Under the pieces are notes generated by a model, which was not told the DNA's origin, searched no databases, and was given only the letters and a program-made list of their open reading frames with translations. A program made the position numbers and the translations under genes. This document shows positions 25,864 through 34,196 of a DNA stretch of 37,953 nucleotides, piece by piece. Every line of letters starts with the position of its first letter. Position 1 is the stretch's first letter. Origin of the DNA: Tritrichomonas foetus (Eukaryota; Parabasalia; Tritrichomonadida; Tritrichomonadidae); NCBI GenBank assembly GCA_001839685.1, contig MLAK01001148.1, forward strand, positions 237,568 to 275,520. Reading direction: 5' to 3'.

Positions 25864-28206
25864 ATGAGCAGGATATCTCAAACACTCCTCCGAATTAAAA
25901 AAGCCTTAAGTGTATGTGGAGCTTCTATTGCCGATGTTTTAAACGAATATGATCCAGCTTCCACAGGAATTCTTTCATCCTTACAACTTCAAAGAGCGCT
26001 TTCAAGTTGTGGTATTCATTTCAATAAGCAAGAGATTCAAGATATTGAAATCGAATTTAGATATGAGAATGGAATTTCAATTCCCGCTCTCATCGCTGCA
26101 GTCGAAATGGCATCTCCTCCAAAAGATAGTAATTTACATCCAGAATGCTACAACGATATTGTAACAGTTGCAAAACGCCTTGAGATTCACCACCTCACTT
26201 GGAGAGATGCATTACGACCATATGATAGATTAAATGAAGGATACATCTCTGTTCAAGATTTCTATCGAGCTGTTGGGTCATCACCAGAAACACAAAAAAT
26301 TGCAAGGGCATATCATAACCCAGAAAAATCCCTTATCAATTATCGAGATATTCTTAGCACAATTTCTATTGCTCAAAAGTCTGTACGACCACCAGAACAG
26401 CCAGTAATGCCAAGATTTGTTCGATCTCTTATTTCAATGATTATTAAGCGTGGAATTGATATTGCACAAGTTTTTAAGTCACATGATAAAGTTCATTGTG
26501 GGAAAATATCAACATCATCATTTTTCATGATTTTAACAACACTTGGTGGTGTTCAAATGCTACCTCAAGAAATGCAAGAAGTTTCCCAATATTACTTTGA
26601 TGGTAATGGAATGGTAAATTATTTTCGTTTCTTAAAAGATATTGAAACAACTTCAAACGAAATGAATAAAAAATATCAACAAAATAACAGTAATAATAAC
26701 TATACTCAAGAAGCTAGAGCCGCTAATGTAGATGTTGCAAGTGTAATGAGACACATCTTGAAATGTGTTAATGAAAGGAGAATAACCGTATCAAGTCTTT
26801 TCCCAGTGACAAGAACAGGAACTATTTCAAGATATGTGTTTTTAAAAATTCTTAATCAAGCGAATTTTGAATTATCTGTTCCAGAAATTGAAGCAGTTGC
26901 AAACCACTTTGATCAAGGAAATAATGAAGTTAATTACTCTAAATTCGTATCTTATTTTGCTCCTAAAAAGCAAGAAAAGGTCTATACTGATATTAACCAA
27001 GTTATACAATATATTGCTTCATATCTTTCACATAATAGAATGAATCTCTCTAACATTTTATCAAGGGCTGATCGTGATGGTTCTGGAAGTGGTCCAGTAT
27101 ATCAAGTTCTTAATGCATTTCAACAAGCTGGAATAAATCTCGGACCGAATGAAATTAATGAAATTATTCGTGTTTTCCCTGGACAATATCAGAACTCAAT
27201 TCATCTTCAAGCTCTCATAAATGCTATTACACCATACGTTCAATATAAACCACATCAAACAGAGTCACTAAACACAGATAAAAAATCTAGTACACCATCA
27301 TCAGCATCATCTAGAGCATCAAGCCCACCAAAAGATATATTCGAATTAATTGCTAAACTATCATACATGATTAAAAGAAGAGATATTCAACTCAGTGAAG
27401 AATTTCGTGTTCTTGATAGACTCAGACATAGCACAATCCCAGTAGGACAATTTTTAGAATTTGCTCATCAGTTAAATTCTGGATGTACTGAAAATGAAAT
27501 GAATTCATTAGTTGCATATTATACAGCTGATAATGGAGAGTTTGATTATATAACATTTGTCAGAGATGTGACAACTTGCATTCAAAACAAAGGAACATAT
27601 ATCTCCAATGATGAAAACCAATCACCAGTTCTATTATTAGTTCTAAAAAGAGTCAAAGCTCTTCTAATTTATAGAATGATTGAAATTGAAGATATTTTCA
27701 TGCCATTTGATCATACTCATAATGGTACAGTTCCCTGTAATATTGTTGTTTCTGCTTTTTCAAATAACAAACTTATTTTGAATAATGATGAAACCCAAGA
27801 ATTATTGAATGTTTTCAAAGATGGATTAAATCGTGACAAGTTTAATTATAAGAAACTCGGACAGGCAGTTGCACCAATTACTATTCAAAAAGATCAAATC
27901 GATAAAACATTATTCCCTGGATACCATAATGATGAAGCACACCGAGAATTATACTGTGCACGTTCAGAAATCCGAGAAAAATTACACGTTCGCAGAAAAA
28001 ATGCATATATGGTTTATGCAAATACTCCTGGTGCTACACTTCGTGAAACAGAGTTCTTCAATCGTCTTGCTGATGCAGGAATCGTTCTAATGAAGCAACA
28101 GAAAGATGCACTGGCAAAATATTATTCATCAGCAGGTGCAGGAATTGATTGGAAGAAGTTTTGTGATGATGTTGAAAGCAGTAACATTATTACAAACCAA
28201 GAATGA
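25864..28206 (+). CDS. Protein of eight degenerate EF-hand-pair-like modules
   Basis: 780 residues built of about eight copies of a 90-100-residue module, beginning near 8, 95, 185, 290, 375, 490, 590 and 690. Each has the same order: a basic helix ending in an (I/L)xxxF phrase (IDIAQVFKSHDK, ITVSSLFPVTRT, IQLSEEFRVLDR, IEIEDIFMPFDH), a loop with Gly and a following hydrophobic residue (GKIS, GTIS, STIP, GTVP), a helix, then a second weaker unit ending in (I/F)xYxxFxxx(I/V). This is the pattern of calmodulin-type EF-hand pairs. Calcium-binding positions are mostly lost; the fifth module's DRDGSGSG is the only near-canonical loop and lacks the usual Glu at position 12. A Ser-rich linker (SSTPSSASSRASSPPKD) precedes module 6. 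Probably a scaffold or axonemal/cytoskeletal protein rather than a calcium sensor (inference). No membrane segment. Confidence 0.75.
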   Translation: MSRISQTLLRIKKALSVCGASIADVLNEYDPASTGILSSLQLQRALSSCGIHFNKQEIQDIEIEFRYENGISIPALIAAVEMASPPKDSNLHPECYNDIVTVAKRLEIHHLTWRDALRPYDRLNEGYISVQDFYRAVGSSPETQKIARAYHNPEKSLINYRDILSTISIAQKSVRPPEQPVMPRFVRSLISMIIKRGIDIAQVFKSHDKVHCGKISTSSFFMILTTLGGVQMLPQEMQEVSQYYFDGNGMVNYFRFLKDIETTSNEMNKKYQQNNSNNNYTQEARAANVDVASVMRHILKCVNERRITVSSLFPVTRTGTISRYVFLKILNQANFELSVPEIEAVANHFDQGNNEVNYSKFVSYFAPKKQEKVYTDINQVIQYIASYLSHNRMNLSNILSRADRDGSGSGPVYQVLNAFQQAGINLGPNEINEIIRVFPGQYQNSIHLQALINAITPYVQYKPHQTESLNTDKKSSTPSSASSRASSPPKDIFELIAKLSYMIKRRDIQLSEEFRVLDRLRHSTIPVGQFLEFAHQLNSGCTENEMNSLVAYYTADNGEFDYITFVRDVTTCIQNKGTYISNDENQSPVLLLVLKRVKALLIYRMIEIEDIFMPFDHTHNGTVPCNIVVSAFSNNKLILNNDETQELLNVFKDGLNRDKFNYKKLGQAVAPITIQKDQIDKTLFPGYHNDEAHRELYCARSEIREKLHVRRKNAYMVYANTPGATLRETEFFNRLADAGIVLMKQQKDALAKYYSSAGAGIDWKKFCDDVESSNIITNQE

Positions 28207-28395
28207 TTTCTTTATTGCGCATATCCATACCTTAATAATTATTGAAAAATATTTTAGAAATCGAAATTAACTATTTAAAATGTAATGTTGAGTTATTTAA
28301 TTTACGTTTCCACTATTCTCCATGGTTATTTTACTTCATGTTTAATATCTTTTTTTTGAAGTATAACAAGAAATAAGTTTTTCATGGATATCATA
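28207..28395. other. 3' spacer
   Basis: AT-rich sequence following the EF-hand-like gene; nothing recognised. Confidence 0.4.
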
Positions 28396-28650
28396 TTAAT
28401 AGGATTGATCGTCCGGTGGTGCTAATTGATATCTTCATTTCATACATCGACTTCTATGCCCAAATACTTGATGTTTATAGCCTGCAACAGCAAACAGTGT
28501 TATGTGAGCATTTCGTAAAGCTGGAATTGTGTTGAGTAAAATAAAGCTTGTGGTTAATTATTTTCCATTTATTGTGTTTCTCATTGTAATACTCCGAATT
28601 ATACGAACATCCTGATTAACAATCTGGATATAAGAATAGAAACAAATTAT
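28396..28650 (-). pseudogene. Unrecognised coding remnant
   Basis: One minus-strand frame reads as protein-like sequence for about 80 codons: ...YSYIQIVNQDVRIIRSITMR, then NTINGK, a TAA, LTTSFILLNTIPALRNAH, ITLFAVAGYKHQVFGHRSRC, a TGA, RYQLAPPDDQSY and its own TAA. Composition (Gly, Pro, His, Cys, Arg) is richer than the surrounding AT-rich DNA and the frame does not shift. It looks like the C-terminal end of a decayed gene; I do not recognise the family. Confidence 0.4.
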
Positions 28651-28889
28651 ATATTTAATTATATTTTTTCTAATTTCCTGAATGTTCTTTTAAACAATAG
28701 AACTAACATAATATGTTAAGCATATACATGATCATTATACATAATATATTCCAAAATTTTAATAATGGGGAAAGAATGCTACATTGTTACGATATCTATT
28801 GATACTTTTATTTTGACTCAAAATTTTTGAGGATCATTAATTTGTGAATTTATTTGATCATATTCTATGAAAAAGTTCAAAATTTTAAA

Positions 28890-29348
28890 ATGTCACTATT
28901 AACCTACGACCTCGATGACACTTCAAGTAGCGAGTCTTTTGAAGACTTCAAGGTTGAAGAGACCTTGAATAATGAACTACGAACTTTTCAATCCCAAAAC
29001 TCCAAATTCAAATTACCTCCGCCAAAAAGAAATATTCTTGCGCCAGCGCCACCCCCGCCAATTGAAATTACGACACCACAAATTTCGAAAATTCTGCAAG
29101 ATGTTCAAGATAAAGAAGAAATTATCGAATTGAATTCCGAAGAGTTCAAAAACGCAGGCGTCGAGCTTGCCGAGCAAAACGCAATGATTAAAGATCGAAC
29201 ACAATACAACGGAGTCGGCTACGATCGAAATAAGTCGCAATTGACGTATCTTGCAAGACTGGATCAAGAAACGAATGGAGCGTTTGAGCAACAAATGAAA
29301 AACAGTACTCGTGGGAAACTAGCTGCTCGTAAAATGTATGGCTGGTAA
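28890..29348 (+). CDS. PRCC-domain protein (splicing-associated)
   Basis: 152 residues from the ATG at 28890. I reject an upstream in-frame start because MSLLTYDLDDTSSSE matches the N-terminal MSL-x-Y-x-x-x-(D/S)-SE start of PRCC proteins. The middle is acidic and proline-rich (KLPPPKRNILAPAPPPPIE at about 50-68). The C-terminal block, NKSQLTYLARLDQETNGAFE and ...ARKMYGW, matches the PRCC C-terminus (a QxTYLxxxAxE-type helix ending in KYGF). PRCC proteins are nuclear and associate with pre-mRNA splicing factors; human PRCC also binds MAD2L2. Much shorter than human PRCC (about 490 residues), with only the two conserved ends kept. Initiator-like TCATAT (28858-28863) and TCATTA (28834-28839) lie upstream. 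Confidence 0.75.
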   Translation: MSLLTYDLDDTSSSESFEDFKVEETLNNELRTFQSQNSKFKLPPPKRNILAPAPPPPIEITTPQISKILQDVQDKEEIIELNSEEFKNAGVELAEQNAMIKDRTQYNGVGYDRNKSQLTYLARLDQETNGAFEQQMKNSTRGKLAARKMYGW

Positions 29349-29860
29349 TCTACTCAACCTCCTGTGAATATATTATATTTGTTTGATAAACATCATTACT
29401 ATATTATACTTTAATTTATTTTAATTTATGCATGCTAGTCTGAAGGAAATTTAAGCTTATCTCAGCATTCAAATAATGAAATTTTCATCTCGGAAGAATT
29501 CTTCGAAATGAATGTGTGATGCTTGCTTGTCAGATCTTCACGTATTATAATAGTATTATTAATAAATGTATAAATTAATTATTATTAATTATTCTTACAT
29601 ATCATAGAGGCTACCTTTTCACATGAATAAACTTATTTTTCCGATAAAAATTTTTAGTCGTATAAATCAAAGAAACTATCCTCTTGCACTATATTTGAAT
29701 GCTGAAAATGATGATGCTATCTTGAAAACTAGTTCAAATCCAATTTATATTCCTTGATGCTGTGTCGATTCACATTTTGTCATTAGAATTTTTTGAGTAC
29801 TTTGATGTGATAAATTGAATACATGAGTGAAGTTCACTCAGGCATAATTGTCTCAACCGA
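29349..29860. other. Intergenic, no gene called
   Basis: AT-rich spacer between two plus-strand genes. A stretch at about 29660-29757 reads INQRNYPLALYLNAENDDAI in one frame and might be a trace of a gene, but it is too short to name. GTCTCAACCG sits directly before the next ATG. Confidence 0.45.
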
Positions 29861-30823
29861 ATGACATCCTCTCTCTCTTTTTCTTTTTCAATTGATAAAC
29901 CTTCACAGTCAGGGATCACATTTCTACTCACGCCACTCATTTCACAGCAAGAAGGATACAAAATTCCACCACGATCAATTCCTTCAGCAATTCATCGGAT
30001 TCTTCATCAAATAGAGCATTACTTACTTGTCGCTGTTATTCCATCCGAAGAGAACGATATCAAAATAACATTTTTTAATGTTCCACAGCAAAATGCCAAA
30101 CTTTTGTGTGAAAAAGCATTATCTCAGTTAAATTCAAATATTACTTTTTCGCTGAAAGAAGTCAAATTTGTTTATGATCAATATCTGGTTAAGATTGCAT
30201 ATGAAGCATTTATTATAAGAACATTGGAAGAAGCTGGAAATTATTTGATGTATTTCGAATCGACAATTCTTTACGACCCTCGTGGTATTTTGGTATCAGA
30301 CTTATCAATTAATTCACAATCACCTCTCCAGTTTGTTTCACAGATGATTAAAAATCAGAATCACAAAATGCTGATCGAAATGACGGGCCAAATATCTTGT
30401 CAAAAAATAAATATTTTTGATTCACTTTCAAAAACTCAAAAAAAGGAGTGTGAGTTGAAATCATCAGTTGATTTGGATTTTAGGCGTTGTTTAGTTTTGC
30501 CTAGATTTTCAAGGGCGTATGTGATCAAGATAGCAAAACCAAATCCTGTTGAAATAGAATCTATGAAAAAATATTGGTGGCAATCACATGGCTTTCTTAT
30601 GAATGAAATTCAATATGTAGCTAAAGTCACTTTTTCTAAGGATGAAACAGCTTTCGCATTAACTTATCCCCTTCAATGTGTTGTTGACATCAATCAACCA
30701 TTGGTTCGAAATGACGCCGCTGGAAGGAAAGTGGCTGAATTCATTGATTCGATGAAAGACGATATAACACGAGCTTTGATAGCAACATCAACAGAGCAAA
30801 AGCTACAGAAGAAGTTATTGTAA
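29861..30823 (+). CDS. Conserved protein resembling DUF4708 (C18orf63-like)
   Basis: 320 residues, no signal peptide or membrane segment. The C-terminal third follows the order seen in animal C18orf63: RCLVLPRFSRAYVIKI (about 207-222), an aliphatic-Pro gap, KKYWWQSHGFLMNE (a W-x-x-x-x-G-x-x-L block), a beta strand, then FALTYPLQCV (about 269-278), close to the FTYPLSCI phrase of that family. The N-terminal half alternates strand and helix and includes PPRSIPSAIHRILHQIEHYL. Function is not established. The similarity is by eye to a family I know only from its sequence pattern. If it is not DUF4708, it is a protein of unknown family, but the long intact frame with balanced codons supports a real gene. 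Confidence 0.6.
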   Translation: MTSSLSFSFSIDKPSQSGITFLLTPLISQQEGYKIPPRSIPSAIHRILHQIEHYLLVAVIPSEENDIKITFFNVPQQNAKLLCEKALSQLNSNITFSLKEVKFVYDQYLVKIAYEAFIIRTLEEAGNYLMYFESTILYDPRGILVSDLSINSQSPLQFVSQMIKNQNHKMLIEMTGQISCQKINIFDSLSKTQKKECELKSSVDLDFRRCLVLPRFSRAYVIKIAKPNPVEIESMKKYWWQSHGFLMNEIQYVAKVTFSKDETAFALTYPLQCVVDINQPLVRNDAAGRKVAEFIDSMKDDITRALIATSTEQKLQKKLL

Positions 30824-31138
30824 GTGTAAATTTAAAAAGAAAAAATCAGTTTTTCTCTAAATTTTGTTATTATTTGAAACAATATATAATATAAGTGTCA
30901 CACTTTGTGAAAATTTCCATTTCGTCGAGTTGGATAAAGTCAAACTAGTGAATATAGGATGTTCCGGGTTTTCATCACAATGGAACTTAATTTAAATTGT
31001 TTTAAATCGAAAACAATAATGTTTATCAAATCATGAAAATGCCATCAAAAGATTGCATTATTAATGGTGAATATATTTGCACATAATTAGGTTGTTAATA
31101 CTTTCATCAGTAGCAACTTCAAAAATAGTTTTATAAAA
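30824..31138. other. Convergent spacer
   Basis: AT-rich region between the DUF4708-like gene and the ankyrin remnant, which converge here. No gene or repeat recognised. Confidence 0.5.
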
Positions 31139-32225
31139 TTAAAAAATAAATTCCTTCGTGAATAATGCAAGAAAAACTTTATCTGGTATCATAAGATCTG
31201 TGTCTGGATAATTTAGTAAAATTTTCACAATATCATAATGGCGGCATATCACCGCAAGCATGAGTGGAGTTTCCCCATCTTTTGAAATAATGTTAACATT
31301 TATATCTTTTTCTTTTAGTAGTAATTGTACTGCTTTTTTATTTGAGCTAAATACTGCCTCATGCAGTGGAGTGTATCCATCAATTTTTAAAAATACTACT
31401 TCATCTTGTGCATTTATATTAAACTCTTCATTTTTATACATCAACAGTAATTTCAAGCTTGTAATTTTTTGATTATTTTCAGCTGCATCATGAAGAGGAA
31501 TGGAATTTCCATAAAAAATAAGGCAAAACCCTTCCATATTCGGCTGCAATACTGTAATAAGGTGACAAGATAGCAGTCTTAGCAATATCGTAATTATTAT
31601 TAATTACTGCAGAATATAAAGGTCTTTCAGATCGTCCATTTCGTATTTCAAGATCGATTTTGGGATTGGAATAGAAATAGTCAAATAATTCATAGAAAAT
31701 ATCGCTTTCACATACATCATGAAAAGGTGTAAGTCCATAATTATCACTTAAATTTTAATCAATAATTTCATGAGGTGAAAAGAATTCTTCTGTGAACTTG
31801 AAAACGAGTGCATTGGATTCTGTCTATTAAATTGTTTTTCATCTTTTTGGCTTGAATACCTGATTAAATATTGAAATTATCTCAAAATTCTTAATTTTTG
31901 AAATAATGTTGTCTTTCATTAAACTTAATAAACTAATAAATGAATCTATACAAAGCCATCGAGATATTGATATAGACTTAATAATTTGCAATGTTGAAAT
32001 AAAATTGGTTCTGTCATCTAATAGGTGGGATTCACAAATAAAATGATAAATTTTTTCTGGTGTTTGGCTCTTTTCTGATAATAAATATAATTGACTCTGA
32101 AGATTTATAAAAGGAGATATTTTCTTATGAAAATGATTCAAGTTGTCCATGATCAACGGTATGTCAATCATTTCACAAACATATTTGTGAGAGGTTTGTT
32201 CAAATATTTGGCCATATATATTCAC
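31139..32225 (-). pseudogene. Frameshifted ankyrin-repeat protein gene
   Basis: Three consecutive minus-strand pieces make one ankyrin protein. 31839-32225 is a helical, Cys-containing N-terminal domain of the kind that precedes ankyrins in trichomonad proteins (ESHLLDDRTNFISTLQIIKS, no ATG at its start: GTG preceded by TAA). About 31600-31760 reads NYGLTPFHDVCESDIFYELF and DLEIRNGRSERPLYSAVINN in another frame. 31139-31585 holds three to four repeats with clear TPLHEAV (DGYTPLHEAVFSSNKKAVQLL), IPLHDAA and TPLMLAV cores. At least two frame changes and a stop near 31745-31755 break it. The end at LFTKEFIF also looks truncated. It could be a sequencing-error-split gene, but the missing start argues for a pseudogene. 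Ankyrin proteins of this type form very large families in trichomonads. Confidence 0.75.
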
Positions 32226-32235
32226 AAAAAGTTAT

Positions 32236-32242
32236 TCATTTA
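32236..32242 (+). promoter_or_regulatory. Initiator-like TCATTTA abutting the ATG
   Basis: TCATTTA directly precedes the ATG at 32243, matching TCA-Y-(T/A) with a putative +1 A at 32238 and a 5-base leader, an extreme but known arrangement in trichomonads. Confidence 0.5.
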
Positions 32243-33661
32243 ATGGATGCTATTTATAAAAGGAATGAATCATTTAATAAACCAAACAGAATCAAATTAT
32301 CGTTACATGAGTCAGAAGAATCATATGATAAAGAAGAAGTAAAAAAATTATTTTTAATCAACTTAGAATTAATTCGAAAAAATGATTCTATACCAATCCC
32401 ACAAATTATTACTATTTTTCATAATTTCCTTGGATTTCTCTTAAACTTTCCGAATGAAATCAAAAATTATTTTGATAATAATTTATGCAATTTTATTCGC
32501 TCCTTGCTTAAAATAGAAAACGGAGTTGATGCAATTAAAATTACAATAGAAGTAATTGGAACCATTTGTACCATCGATTGTGACTATGTGCGCATTTTTT
32601 CAGAAAATCATAGTGTTGAAACTGTGATTGAATTATTCAATGGAAACACGGAGCAATTTTTTACGTCAACTACTTATTTTATATCTTCGTTAATGGGATA
32701 CAGTCTTCCACAGACACTTTGCTATATAATTGAAAACTATTTTTCTCATATTTTAAACTATGCTTATGCTTTTTTGGCTAATAATGAAAATCTCTATTTA
32801 CATGTTTTAGAAGCTACTAACTTTATTATGAATTTTACTCGATATACATCAAGTTTGAATGATAAAACCCTCAAAGATATATTTGAAGTAACAGTATGTC
32901 AAATAAATGCTGAAATACCAAATGAAATATTACTTCGAAGTTTATGGACTTATGAATTTTTATTAAAAGGTTATTCAAATCGAGTTAAAGCTTTCTTAAA
33001 TGTTGAAATCATTGAACGATTATGCATGTTATTGGAAGATGGTTTTGGTGAAATTGATGAAATTGAATTAGATCCAACTGTTCCACTTTTATCAATTTTT
33101 ACATTTTTATTCAAATTTAAAATTCCAGCTATCTATTTTAATGCTTTGAAATCATGTATTTCTTTCCCACTAATTTTTGAATTAACAAGTCATAAAAATA
33201 TAAATATTTGCAAAAATGCTTTTGGAATAATAAAAATGATTATTATTCATCATCTTGATTTAATTAATGAATTAACAGCACGAGGCTTGTTTCTATGTCT
33301 TGAACAGGCATTTAGTCATAGCTTTTCTTCAAAAACAGCAGCATATGATTGTATTTCTCAGATAATTATGTCAAAACATATTTCAACAATCTATTGCATG
33401 CTTTTAAGTAATTTATGGGTTGTTGTACTTGATTATGCAACTAGTTTAACAATTTCAGAAATCACCCAGTTTTTGAAAACTTTTTTAAGCGCACTTAATT
33501 TAGTGGAGCAATATGGAAAACAACATCTTACCACAATTTCTACATTTTTTACAAAATCTAGCGTCAATGAAATTTTGGAAATACTGTTTAATGAGCAGCC
33601 AGAAGAATTAGTGCAAGAAATTTATAAAGCTTTAAATTTTTCTTCAAATGAGTGCGAATAA
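32243..33661 (+). CDS. ARM/HEAT-like helical repeat protein, unknown function
   Basis: 472 residues, nearly all helical, from the ATG at 32243. The first ~35 residues are charged; after that come about ten 40-residue helix pairs with Leu/Ile/Phe-rich faces (for example NFLGFLLNFPNEIKNYF, ALKSCISFPLIFELTSHKNI, NICKNAFGIIKMIIIHH). The pattern resembles armadillo-type repeats of importin-alpha-like or generic trichomonad ARM proteins; no signature of a named family was recognised. No membrane or targeting signal. Divergent from the ankyrin remnant with only 17 bases between frames. Codon use is strongly A/T-ending, like most low-expressed neighbours. Confidence 0.8.
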   Translation: MDAIYKRNESFNKPNRIKLSLHESEESYDKEEVKKLFLINLELIRKNDSIPIPQIITIFHNFLGFLLNFPNEIKNYFDNNLCNFIRSLLKIENGVDAIKITIEVIGTICTIDCDYVRIFSENHSVETVIELFNGNTEQFFTSTTYFISSLMGYSLPQTLCYIIENYFSHILNYAYAFLANNENLYLHVLEATNFIMNFTRYTSSLNDKTLKDIFEVTVCQINAEIPNEILLRSLWTYEFLLKGYSNRVKAFLNVEIIERLCMLLEDGFGEIDEIELDPTVPLLSIFTFLFKFKIPAIYFNALKSCISFPLIFELTSHKNINICKNAFGIIKMIIIHHLDLINELTARGLFLCLEQAFSHSFSSKTAAYDCISQIIMSKHISTIYCMLLSNLWVVVLDYATSLTISEITQFLKTFLSALNLVEQYGKQHLTTISTFFTKSSVNEILEILFNEQPEELVQEIYKALNFSSNECE

Positions 33662-34196
33662 TTTGAAAGTATTACAAATATTGTGGATTAATAAAATAGA
33701 GTACTCTAATAGTTAATATAACTTTTTTTTATTATAATTACCAAATTCTCTTACTAGCAATAAATAATATGTGAAATAATATTTCAACCAGATTTAAACA
33801 ATCTGTCGAAAAACTCCCAAGATATTTAAATTTTATTAATTGTTCACTTTTTGAATTCATTTTCTATTCAAACTATTCATTTTTAAACACGAATATTTTG
33901 ATGGTTTTTGATTAATTCCGAAAAATATTAAGAATAAATACTTTAATATACTTATGCATTAAAATATTGAAGGTGACATATGTTCTGCCTTTGAGTTTTT
34001 TTTCAAATTATGTGATACAAGAAAAGTCTTTTCCTGGGTGCTTTTTGAGAAATTCGTTATATTTTATGAAGGATACTCATTTGCTATAATGCGGAGGGTA
34101 TTCTTTATTTTTCAGATTTCATATCGCATCATTTCTAGTTGTCTCAAATTTTCAAAAAGCGACCATTTATCAATACAATAACTTATTATGATTTAA
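33662..34196. other. Intergenic, no gene seen
   Basis: AT-rich spacer between two plus-strand genes. TCATTTCTAG near 34129-34138 could be the initiator of the next gene, giving a leader of about 60 bases. An alternative frame from 34139 overlaps the next gene out of frame and I take it as a shadow. Confidence 0.5.
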
